Origin: Cladocopium goreaui
Taxonomy: Eukaryota > Sar > Dinophyceae > Suessiales > Symbiodiniaceae
Direction of reading: 5' to 3'
DNA length: 64,000 bases
NCBI GenBank assembly: GCA_947184155.2
Contig: CAMXCT020001131.1
Coordinates: forward strand, 47,501 to 111,500
Shown here: piece after piece, positions 27,378 to 36,481 of the stretch
Layout of the letters: every line of letters begins with the position of its first letter
Position numbering within the stretch: position 1 is the first letter of the stretch
The notes under the pieces: generated by a model
Database searches by the model: none
What the model saw: the letters and a program-made list of their open reading frames with translations, nothing else
What the model was told of the DNA's origin: nothing
Program-made: the position numbers and the translations under genes

Positions 27378-29280
27378 GACTGAGATGCAACCCTCACTCC
27401 TAACACATCCAAAGAAGGAAAGAATTTGGTGATATTGGCAATGGAATGTGTTCCTGGACTTGGGACCAGGACTGCACCTAAGTCGTGTTGTGAATGGTAC
27501 TGCACTCGTATCAGCCTCTGTGTGTGCTGAGAGGAAGTTTTGCCTCCAGAAACCACCGTGAGTATGGAGCCAGGGCCTGTCTGCGTGCAGGTGTTGGGTG
27601 TGGTGAATGTCTGCAGCAGGCTGCAGGTCTGTTTGCGTCAAGATCGATCGTGGCCAAATAAGGAAAATGAATTGTTGATTGAATTGTTGAATTATCTGCA
27701 AAAAACCATAAAATTGCACAATATGCTGGGCCAGTAAGTGTTGGGAGGAGCCCACCCTCTGTGATGCAATGTTGGAATGTACTCTGTTCCTGAAAAAATT
27801 CAATCGCAGTTGTGCAGCAGTGAAATTTGAGGCCAGTGAGTCACAATGAAGGGAGCCCACCCCTGCTTTGCACGTCCAAGTGATTCCTGTTCCTGTAGTC
27901 GCAGAGTGAAGCGGATCCACTGAGGTGCAAGTATTGGGGCCAGAAAAATCTGTGCGGGGAGCCCAATCCCAGTTGTAATCACTGTGTCTGTGAGAGGTCC
28001 AGCAATGTGTGTTGATACCAATAAAAACACCTGCAAAAAATGGTGAAGCAGTGCCACGACTGTCGTTCCACACGCTTGCAAATGAGTCAGGTACCTGCTG
28101 GTAAAAATGCTGTCCACTTTGCTGATGACAAATGTATAATGCAGTATTGTGAAATAGGAGAAATCCAAGGGCCAGTGAAAAACGTAGAAGGGAGCCCACC
28201 CCTGTGTTGAATTGTAGCCTCCTGTAGCGGCTGTTGTCCTTGGCAGTGCGCAGGAAAGAGCCGCCTCTCTGTGTGATCAGGTGCAAACTTGCAGCAAGGG
28301 TCAGTATCCAAAAGAAAATATTGCCCGCCCTGTGGTCACTGTGACAAGAAAAAAGTCCGCTTGGGTGATGCAAAGAAAATAAATTGACAGCTGTATTGGA
28401 ACAGTCAGTCAGGGTGTCCAGCCCTGCGATTGTATTGTGTCGTGGGCCAGTCAGCTGTTGATGGGGAGCCCAACCCCTACTGAAGATGCGCTTGTGGTCC
28501 ACCAGGAGGGACCCGTTGTCTTGTCGAAAAACTCCAACGTAGCACGCACAAGTTGCTTGCCAATATCTGTATTCAGGGCCAGTCAGAAAGTCAAGGGAGC
28601 CCACCCCTTTGGTGCAGAGTTCCTCGTGCTCGATTTTGTTTTTGTCTCGCCAACAATTGATTACCTGTCTGCTTTGGACCAGTGAAAAAAATATACGGGA
28701 GTCCACCCCGTTGTATTGAGTCAAAAGCCGGTTGCGGTCGTGCAATGGCTGACAGAAAAAATTGTCAGAGCAATGCGTACCACCGTACGTAGGTCTGAAT
28801 GCGTTCCGTGGGCCAGTCAGCAATTCAAGGGGAGCCCACCCCCTGCAATTAGCAATACAAGTTTGGTCTGGGGTCAGTTGAATCTCCAGTGCAAGGAATC
28901 GCAAAAGAAAAATTCCAAAAAAGTGCCAGACCACCGTGTGAGCACGGGTTGCTCTGTGGATCGTCGTTTTCTGTGCAGGACAAAGGCGTCCAAATGAGTG
29001 TCAAATGGATTGTTTTAAGGAATGGTAGCACAAGCTTGATCCAAATCAAAGAGTTGCAAACGAAATCACGCAAAAGTGGCCAGTGAAAAACAAAATGTGT
29101 AGGGGAGCCACCCCCTCAATCGATCTGCAAAATGCAATGTATCCAATGTGTGAAAACAAGCCAACACCGACACCGAAGATCCCAATGGCTCGAATGACAG
29201 CAGTGCGGGGGGCACTACCTAGCGGCCGTTGCCCAGCTGGTTGGGCGTTCGAGTGCACCCGGATGGTGCAGAGGAGCTTG
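27378..29280 (-). promoter_or_regulatory. LINE C 5' UTR with nine iterated motif copies
   Basis: On the plus strand, GGCCAGTGA-N9-14-GGGAGCCCACCCC units start near 27727, 27834, 27943, 28164, 28444, 28580, 28677, 28812 and 29078, at intervals of about 100-280 bp. In element sense the core is GGGGTGGGCTCCC followed by TCACTGGCC. The same core is read as GVGS in some copies and GWAP in others. A 519-codon open frame covers the UTR but has no conserved protein features. Confidence 0.6.
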
Positions 29281-29527
29281 TGTGTGTGTGTTTTTTTTGA
29301 CAACACGCCTTTTCAAACTGTTTGCAAGGTCTGTGCCAACCAGCATGGCGTATTGCCATGGTTCCTTGGTGGAATCTTTCTGGTTCCTCTGCTATGCCGC
29401 TCAGTGTTGGAGAAATGAAAATTCATTCGATATGGCCTGTCAAAAGGCCTGATTTGGAGAAAGCACTCAAAGTCAAAGTGGGGCAAAAAGATCAGCCGCT
29501 TGAGTTTCTTTCGCACTCATAGGCAGG

Positions 29528-32500
29528 TCAGCCTGCTTCTGGGTCTGCAAGGCTCACATGGTCAGCTCTGGAATTGGCAGGGGCAAATGGACGAAACCGC
29601 CACAGGTGCAAACAATCGGCTCTGGTCAGCCAATACATGGTCGCATGTCTTTTCATCCAGCAAGGGACATCCCAAATTGGTTCTGGCTTTTTCCAGTCCT
29701 CTGTGAGCAGCCAATTGGCCGGATGTACAGTGCATACAATTGATGGTGCCAATCGAAGTGCAGTTCTGATATGGCCAGCTCTGTCCATTCCAAGGTGGGC
29801 TGTCAGTGCCACCACATGATACTCAGCAGTTTCATACTGCAGAGTGTTGGTCTGAAAGAATGGGACCAAGCAAGGTTCATCCGTCTGAATCATGCACTCA
29901 CTTCTGAAAATGTTGTTCATGGCATCACTAACACATCTGTCAATCTGAATGCAAAGGCACGGCGGGGCGCCAAGCAGTGCTGTTCTCATGCCATCTACCT
30001 GACACCAGAGGTTGAAAAGCTGGGTCAAATCACATGTGGTGGAGTAAGCCAGCATTGCATCAAATTTCAAGCAAATTGGCTGATGTGTGCTGTTGACATC
30101 AAAAACGCGCACATTGCCGTTTTCCTCAAATCGCCTTTCCCAGGCCATGTCGAAAGCCATGGGACGCATGAGTGAAAACCATGTAGCAACAAACTCAGCA
30201 GCATCTTGCTGAGTAATCTGATCAGGATCGAATGTGGGATCCCGGTCACCCCAACAACACACAATCTGCTGAAACCAGTCAGTGCAGCTCAGATTGATGC
30301 CAGAAGCATGGTCTGAGGCAAGGAAGTTTTGCAGCTCCTGGCATTGTTCTCCCCAATATGGCGTTTGCCATGTACTGGTGGACAGTGTAGTCCATAGCAT
30401 CGCCTGTGCAGCAGCATTGGCAAAACAGAAATTGCCTGGATTATCCCAGGTGAGGTGTGCAAGGCGCTGAAGCATCATGTGTGGAGTGAGCGGCAGCGCA
30501 GGAGCTACTCCTGTTTCAGTTCCAGATCCATCTTGCCCTTCCCCTTTCCCTTGCCCTTGCGGTGGCTTGAGTGCAGGTTCATGGCCTTCTGCAAGTTGTG
30601 GGCCAGAGGGCTTTGTTCCAAGCTGTGCACCTTGAGGGATGCTCCCATCAGCAGCCAGATTGCTGAGCCGCATAGCTCCAGAAGCAGTTGCCAAGGGTGA
30701 TCCAGCCGCAGACTCACTTGGAGTTTCCAGGGGGAGGTTTCCTGCTTGGCTCCAGAAGGGAGTGAATGAAACTTCACCACCATTTGAGGGTTGGTCAAGG
30801 CCTCCAGGAGATCGGTGCAAATCTGATGCAGTCGCTTCAGTCCCAGGGGCTTCTTCTTGCTGACAATCAGCTCCTTCTTGGAGTGGCACCATTCCAAGTA
30901 GGGACAAGTCTTGTCCTGCAGGAGCACCTTGGTATGCATCGCCGCCTTCAGAATCTCGGAGCCCTCTGGTGCATTCCCCAGCTGTTCCACTCTGGTCAGT
31001 AGGGTGTTCAGGAGCACCTGCAAGAGATGTTGGCGGAGTGGCTGCATTCTCACCGTGGTCCCCTCCTCCTGCTTCTCCTTCAACTTGGCCACCCAGACCT
31101 CCGTTGCCTGGACCAGGGTTTGCAAGCAGCTCTCTTTCCCTTTGTTGGCGAAAAAGAAGACGAAGGTGTCCTCCCTCTTCAGTGTCTGCAGCTCCCTGTC
31201 CAGTTTGAGGGTGAGCTTGGTGAGGAGGACCAGAGCCTGCGCCAGTTGAACCTTTTCTTGGCTTCCCTGTGGTTCCCGCTGCTTGGTGGTGTGTTCTCCT
31301 CTTCTTTGTCGCTTGGGCGGTGCATTCTGACTCAGCTTCAGGGTCTGGTCCAGGATGGGTGAGAGTTCCTGGAATGCCTGCCAAATCTGGGTCGTTGCAT
31401 CCTCTGCGTCTTCCATGTGCGGTGCGTCCATAGGCTGCACGGCTCAAAATCACTGCTGCTTGAAGGAGGCACGGACACTGGGAGCGCAGATGAACTTGGA
31501 CCACTTGCTGTCTGTGCAAATCAGGCAGTTCAGCAGCATCTGTTGTCGGATGATTGATCACTTGGTGACAAGCAAAGCACTGATGATCATGTTCAAAATG
31601 GTGCAGAAAACGTTCAATCATCTGTGACATCAGAAATTTGACCAAAAAATTGCGGCACCGGTGCGCTTCCTGCAGATGAAGGGCAAGCTCTCCAACATGA
31701 AAGGGTTCCGCACATAGGACACAGGTTGACCTCGTCATGGCCAGGATGTGATCATCGCTCCACAGTGCAGCAAAGTTCTGGGTGGTGATGAGCCTTTCAA
31801 GTTGAAATCGCATGGCCCTATCCAGTCGGCTGGAAAACAATCCTGTCAGTTCCTCTTCAGTTGGCATTCTGGGAAAGAAAATTGCATCAGGGATTCTCAT
31901 GTGCTGCATTGCTAACTGGCGCAGTGTCACGCATACATGATGTGCTCTGGGGGCATGTACACTAGGGTTGCAGGTACAGCCATACTCACTGTAAGCCAGC
32001 TCAATGAGCAAATGGGTCAGTGGCTGAGACGCCGACCACAAGGCTGAGTGGGCTGTCTGGAGGTGCCCCATCATGTCCGCAGAGCGGGAATACTTGGCAC
32101 TGCAGCTTTGGCATCTCAGCGTCAGTTGGAGTCTGGTATGGGCATCCCCAAGGTGCTTGGCCAGTTGTCCATGGCAGGTGGCATCAGTCCAGCGTTGTTG
32201 CACATCCACTACCTCCGTTGGCAGATCGGGGTTAAATGTAGGACATCGTCCCTGGTTCACATGACTGCGAAGGGACTCAATGCCATCAAACAACCCCCCG
32301 CAATGGTTGCATGCGGGTTGGCCCGCCACACTGTCCCTGGCCAGGTTGAAGGATGAACTCACCAGACGGTGGGCACGTGCCAGGTGGGAGTGCAAAGCCT
32401 CTGCATTGTCAAATTGCTGGCCACATATTTCACAAGCAAGGCCAGATGATGATTCAGTAGAGGCAGCATGGGTCTGGCCGCCACCATAAATGACCAACAT

Positions 32501-35500
32501 TGCCAACTGCGTCCACACTGTGCATTGATGCATGTTCTTGAACACTGCATGGCAATAAGGACATGGAGTGTCCTCTCCGTACATGTTTGTCAGCTGCTTT
32601 CCTTTTGCAGCCGTGTGCGGCCAATACTCAGGATGCATGGTCTTCAGGTGGTGGTTCAGATCCTGAGTCCTGCCAAGAAATTGATCGCAAAGGCAGCACC
32701 TGGTTGCCAAGTATTCACATGCAGTCTGCTCGCGACGCATATGGTGCCAGTGTCGATGGCCAACAATCTCTAAAACACGGCTGCCCCATTCTTGGCTGGT
32801 CAGATTCCTGAGATCAGCATCGGTGATCATGCGTTGGCCTCGAACAGGTCCATCCAACTTTGAATCTGCCATCTGTGCAGGGAAAACAGTGTTGTTGTTG
32901 ACTATCTGGGCAGTGTTCTGCCAGCAGGGTTCAGGTCCCGCGCAGATTGCCTGGCATCCACGTTGAATGTGCACATGGAAGGATCGCCAAGTCGTAAAAG
33001 TCTGAAAACAATACCTACATTGTGGCAATCCATTAAGCATGAACATGGCAGGATTTACATGTTTACTGCGGTTCATTCTGAGTCCATGGACAATGGTGCA
33101 ATGGCGTCTGAAATCTGCAACTTGATCAGTGTAAAAACCACATACTTGGCAAAAATAAACAGGCTCAGATGGCAAGGCAGTGGACGGCGGTGAAGCTGTC
33201 TGCTCTTCCAGGCCTCTGTGCAACTGGTCAGCTAAGAAATCTTTGAGCTGATGCAAGTGACTCCAATCTAATTGATGGACTATGTCATGGGAGGTTACGA
33301 TGTGCAAACGTTGAGTGGCTGACTGAAGCAGGGGGTCAGCAGTGCGCCACAACCATGCAAACGGCAAATCTACCCCGTGTCTGGACAATGCCTGTCGGTG
33401 GCTATGTCGTGTCAAAAAAGCGTGATCTCCCAGAACCTGTCGAAGCATGCTGTACATGTGTTGTTGGAATTTCAGGAGTCCTGTTTGGGTGATGCCTACT
33501 GTACAAATGCCGTAACTGAGGACTGGGTAAACGCATGTTGACCAAAGTCTCAAACGTTGCCACTGAGGCAGTCCACGTTTGTTCTGGAGCCATCGTGCCA
33601 ACCGTCCAAAGGCAATTTTTGAGAGCTGAATGCGATGCTGGATGGTTTTGTCTTCCATGGTATGATATGACAGCACAACACCGAGATACTTGACATGTGT
33701 GGCAATTGGAATCCAAAATGTTTGTGATCCTGCACCAGGGATCTTCAACCATTCTTTTCCATCTCTCACAGCAATGAGTTTGGAGCGTAGCTTCCGAGAG
33801 GCAGTGCCTCTAACCGCAACCAAGGCAGTGCATTTGGCTGAGTTGATGGTCATGCCAAACTCTTGCAGCAGTGCAAGTGTGGTGCTCAAATTAGACAGCA
33901 AGGTATCCAAGGCTGCTTCAGATCTGAAGGCATTGCCAAGTTGGCCATCGTCTGCATAAAAGTTGAGGCAGGTCAGGATCCACTGTCTGTCAACATGTTT
34001 ACTCAACTCAGCCAAAAAAAGCAGGACATAAATGTTCCACAGGAGAGGCGCAGCCTTACATCCCTGTCTCAGTCCGCGGCCTACTGGGATATGAGTTTCC
34101 TCCCCATGTGAAAAAAGATAATATCCTGTTTCCTGGTGCCACAATGTCAGGATGTGTGCAATGGGCGCTGGCACTCCGACGGCAGTGAGTTTGGTAAATA
34201 ATTGGGGCCTACTAACCATGTCAAAGGCGCGTTCAATGTCCAAGAAAACTCCAATCCCTCCAGCTATGCGCAAACGTGGTGTTTGCTTTGCTCTGCAAAA
34301 CGGTGTGGGTCGCTGGGCAGCCAGCAATGTGCGCACTTCCTTGCAGTGCAAAACAACCCTGAGGATGGCATCTTGTGTCGAACGTTTGGGTAAATAAGAC
34401 CAAATGGGCCAAATTGTGATGGTAGGCATGATCGCATTTTGGGCCTTAGCCGCAAGAAGTCCCATCACTGTCTTACCTAATGGTTCCTGGAGCGCCAACG
34501 GGCGCAATGCCCGCGGGTGCACTGGGGGTTTATTAGGTTTTGGGATGAGAAGCATCCATCCAGCTTTAAACCAATGGGGGATATATGGCTTGGGACTGAT
34601 CCACCATGATTCAAGGACGGAATGCAAAATTGGAGCCAATTGCAATGCCAGGCCCTTCCACACCGTGCCAGGAGCACAGGGTCGTGCTACCGCCTTCACC
34701 GCCGGTATGGCTTTCAGTGCTTGTGCAAGTTCCTCCACAGTGAAAGGCAAACCTGTCAGAGGGGCTGTACTCACTGGAAATGTGCTGGGTCCATGCCATG
34801 TGTCTTGGATAAATTGTGTCAACATGGCAGTCTCCTCAGTTGGTGTGGCAATTTGACCAGCCAAGTTTCCAAGCTGCATGCGGCGTTTCGGTTGTTTTGG
34901 GGTGAACTGATTGATTATTCTGAAAAGGGAATGCGTGTCATGTCGTGATGCTGCAATTGCAGCTCTAGTTGTCACTTCTTCAAATCTGAGTTGTCGGACA
35001 TGAATGGCATGTTTCCGAGCTTGGCGTTTCAGGCGTTGGAACCTTGCACTGTGGTACCATGCATGAAAAAGATTGGAAAAGGTGATATTACTAATGTTCC
35101 GCAATTCCCGTCTGTGAAACCATTTGGTCATGATAGTGGTCTTGGCCTGTGTATCTGTTTGTTTGGGTTTGCCATGGCGTGGAAAGTGTTCATTGAAATG
35201 CTGGCAAGCTATATGATGCAAGTCTGAAATGACAGTTGAATCTGAGGGCGTTGCTTCCATCAAACGGTTCTGTAGTGGCTCACATAGCGCATTCAGAAAA
35301 CATTGCCATTGCTCTGACTCAGCATGAAACGCAAGAAGTCCCTGTTGCCTTTGGCCAGGGCTGATGTTCGGAACCTGCGATTCATGTGCTGGAGGGATCC
35401 AGTGTTTCCGTAAAAGTCCAATCATGGGAGCATGTCCAAAAGAAGTGCAAAATGGTGCATCCCACGTATAACGGATGTTTTTGGCACATCCATCTGCAAT

Positions 35501-36481
35501 GGTTTTACGTGTGATGATATAATCTATTCTAGAACATGCAGTGGGACTCTGGAAAGTTGGGCCAGCCTCCGGGTGCCATGTATTCAGCGCTACAAGGCCA
35601 TGCATGCGCAAGGTGGACATGAATTGCCCTTGATCCTCATGTTGAGCCCCCTGGGTCATTGTCCCTCTCCACCGGAAGTGGGAGGGACCTGCATGGGAGC
35701 TACACTGTGGCAAGCAAGTATTGAAGTCTCCAGCAAGGAACAGGGTGTTCCTGGTGGCCAAATTTCTGAGCAGGGTATCTAGTTGTTTCCACCAGTGGAG
35801 CCTTTCATTTCGGCGTTTGGCCGTGTGTCCCTGTGTGTGCTGGTAGCAGCCCACGAAATCAATACTGCGATGTCTGCCCTGAATTTGCAAATGCATAAGC
35901 CGTCCAGGAAGGACCGATCTCCATCTGATTTGTTGTTGGGTGCAGAGCCTTGTAGAGATAAGGCATATAACTCCTGCTCCTCGATCATTACCCTGTCCAG
36001 TGTGCACATGGTGCCAGTTGGCATCACTCCATTCAGCTTCAAAAGTCATTCTCGTCTCGGTCAGAAAGGCAGCGTCAATACGTTGGGCATCAAGCCAAAT
36101 CTTGATCTCATCCAATTTTGAAAAATTGAGTCCGCCAGTATTCCAATGAAATAGACGAAGCCGCTGGGAGTCTTGGTGTCTGCGGTTGCATTCAATGTGA
36201 TCACGTGCAGCACCAGATTTCTGAGGGTCCTGTATCTTTGGTGGAGCAATGTGCATTCCATTAGGAAAGTCACTAGGAGTATAGCACCTACCTCGGTACC
36301 ACGCAAGCCCATGTTGGCATGCTCTGGCAAAGGCACGTCTGATGCTTCTCTTTTTGACTTTGGTGTGAGCAGAGGACCAGGTGAGTTTCTGAGATGTATC
36401 AGGTTGCATGTCATGTTGCTTTGCATCCATCTTATCTATAAGGCCTTGTTGCCACATGGTGGATGCTCCAGCGCTCCCCAT
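29528..36481 (-). CDS. LINE B2 main ORF, intact: EN - RT - zinc fingers - linker - USP
   Basis: A 2317-codon ORF from ATG 36481. Residues about 42-66 are basic (KKRSIRRAF..WYRGR). Residues 108-355 are the AP endonuclease (FHWNTGG, TETRM, CYQH, GDFN at 251, RIDY at 318, GHAPM at 349). YADD is at about 842. C2H2-like fingers lie at roughly 1150-1680. A low-complexity linker over the +1 ORF spans 1684-1995. The USP domain runs 2010-2300 with C2019 in NPGNFCFANA, QQDAAEF, DRAGHIRTAL and WLLTEDW. It is the only copy here with every part in one frame, so it may be active. Open reading continues upstream to 37465 but lies over the 5' UTR repeats. Confidence 0.85.
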   Translation of the reverse strand: MGSAGASTMWQQGLIDKMDAKQHDMQPDTSQKLTWSSAHTKVKKRSIRRAFARACQHGLAWYRGRCYTPSDFPNGMHIAPPKIQDPQKSGAARDHIECNRRHQDSQRLRLFHWNTGGLNFSKLDEIKIWLDAQRIDAAFLTETRMTFEAEWSDANWHHVHTGQGNDRGAGVICLISTRLCTQQQIRWRSVLPGRLMHLQIQGRHRSIDFVGCYQHTQGHTAKRRNERLHWWKQLDTLLRNLATRNTLFLAGDFNTCLPQCSSHAGPSHFRWRGTMTQGAQHEDQGQFMSTLRMHGLVALNTWHPEAGPTFQSPTACSRIDYIITRKTIADGCAKNIRYTWDAPFCTSFGHAPMIGLLRKHWIPPAHESQVPNISPGQRQQGLLAFHAESEQWQCFLNALCEPLQNRLMEATPSDSTVISDLHHIACQHFNEHFPRHGKPKQTDTQAKTTIMTKWFHRRELRNISNITFSNLFHAWYHSARFQRLKRQARKHAIHVRQLRFEEVTTRAAIAASRHDTHSLFRIINQFTPKQPKRRMQLGNLAGQIATPTEETAMLTQFIQDTWHGPSTFPVSTAPLTGLPFTVEELAQALKAIPAVKAVARPCAPGTVWKGLALQLAPILHSVLESWWISPKPYIPHWFKAGWMLLIPKPNKPPVHPRALRPLALQEPLGKTVMGLLAAKAQNAIMPTITIWPIWSYLPKRSTQDAILRVVLHCKEVRTLLAAQRPTPFCRAKQTPRLRIAGGIGVFLDIERAFDMVSRPQLFTKLTAVGVPAPIAHILTLWHQETGYYLFSHGEETHIPVGRGLRQGCKAAPLLWNIYVLLFLAELSKHVDRQWILTCLNFYADDGQLGNAFRSEAALDTLLSNLSTTLALLQEFGMTINSAKCTALVAVRGTASRKLRSKLIAVRDGKEWLKIPGAGSQTFWIPIATHVKYLGVVLSYHTMEDKTIQHRIQLSKIAFGRLARWLQNKRGLPQWQRLRLWSTCVYPVLSYGICTVGITQTGLLKFQQHMYSMLRQVLGDHAFLTRHSHRQALSRHGVDLPFAWLWRTADPLLQSATQRLHIVTSHDIVHQLDWSHLHQLKDFLADQLHRGLEEQTASPPSTALPSEPVYFCQVCGFYTDQVADFRRHCTIVHGLRMNRSKHVNPAMFMLNGLPQCRYCFQTFTTWRSFHVHIQRGCQAICAGPEPCWQNTAQIVNNNTVFPAQMADSKLDGPVRGQRMITDADLRNLTSQEWGSRVLEIVGHRHWHHMRREQTACEYLATRCCLCDQFLGRTQDLNHHLKTMHPEYWPHTAAKGKQLTNMYGEDTPCPYCHAVFKNMHQCTVWTQLAMLVIYGGGQTHAASTESSSGLACEICGQQFDNAEALHSHLARAHRLVSSSFNLARDSVAGQPACNHCGGLFDGIESLRSHVNQGRCPTFNPDLPTEVVDVQQRWTDATCHGQLAKHLGDAHTRLQLTLRCQSCSAKYSRSADMMGHLQTAHSALWSASQPLTHLLIELAYSEYGCTCNPSVHAPRAHHVCVTLRQLAMQHMRIPDAIFFPRMPTEEELTGLFSSRLDRAMRFQLERLITTQNFAALWSDDHILAMTRSTCVLCAEPFHVGELALHLQEAHRCRNFLVKFLMSQMIERFLHHFEHDHQCFACHQVINHPTTDAAELPDLHRQQVVQVHLRSQCPCLLQAAVILSRAAYGRTAHGRRRGCNDPDLAGIPGTLTHPGPDPEAESECTAQATKKRRTHHQAAGTTGKPRKGSTGAGSGPPHQAHPQTGQGAADTEEGGHLRLLFRQQRERELLANPGPGNGGLGGQVEGEAGGGDHGENAATPPTSLAGAPEHPTDQSGTAGECTRGLRDSEGGDAYQGAPAGQDLSLLGMVPLQEGADCQQEEAPGTEATASDLHRSPGGLDQPSNGGEVSFTPFWSQAGNLPLETPSESAAGSPLATASGAMRLSNLAADGSIPQGAQLGTKPSGPQLAEGHEPALKPPQGQGKGEGQDGSGTETGVAPALPLTPHMMLQRLAHLTWDNPGNFCFANAAAQAMLWTTLSTSTWQTPYWGEQCQELQNFLASDHASGINLSCTDWFQQIVCCWGDRDPTFDPDQITQQDAAEFVATWFSLMRPMAFDMAWERRFEENGNVRVFDVNSTHQPICLKFDAMLAYSTTCDLTQLFNLWCQVDGMRTALLGAPPCLCIQIDRCVSDAMNNIFRSECMIQTDEPCLVPFFQTNTLQYETAEYHVVALTAHLGMDRAGHIRTALRLAPSIVCTVHPANWLLTEDWKKPEPIWDVPCWMKRHATMYWLTRADCLHLWRFRPFAPANSRADHVSLADPEAG
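30505..31431 (-). CDS. LINE B2 overlapping ORF (308 aa, +1 frame)
   Basis: Near-identical to the B1 copy, and open throughout. The ATG lies in main-frame AAYG and the stop about 40 bp before the USP ATG ATG codons. How it would be translated (leaky scanning, internal entry or +1 frameshifting) cannot be seen from sequence; there is no main-frame stop before it, so simple reinitiation is excluded. Confidence 0.7.
   Translation of the reverse strand: MDAPHMEDAEDATTQIWQAFQELSPILDQTLKLSQNAPPKRQRRGEHTTKQREPQGSQEKVQLAQALVLLTKLTLKLDRELQTLKREDTFVFFFANKGKESCLQTLVQATEVWVAKLKEKQEEGTTVRMQPLRQHLLQVLLNTLLTRVEQLGNAPEGSEILKAAMHTKVLLQDKTCPYLEWCHSKKELIVSKKKPLGLKRLHQICTDLLEALTNPQMVVKFHSLPSGAKQETSPWKLQVSLRLDHPWQLLLELCGSAIWLLMGASLKVHSLEQSPLAHNLQKAMNLHSSHRKGKGKGKGKMDLELKQE

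Larger units (their letters stand above)
20251..29280 (-). mobile_element. LINE element C
   Basis: Same architecture as B but clearly diverged in protein sequence. The 5' end is CAAGCTCCTCTGC (right, 29280) and the 3' end GGAGTGTGGGAAAAACACAC (left, 20263). It is flanked on both sides by (CA)n that belongs to the junctions with B1 and B2. It is full length, with one nonsense codon before the USP domain. Confidence 0.85.
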
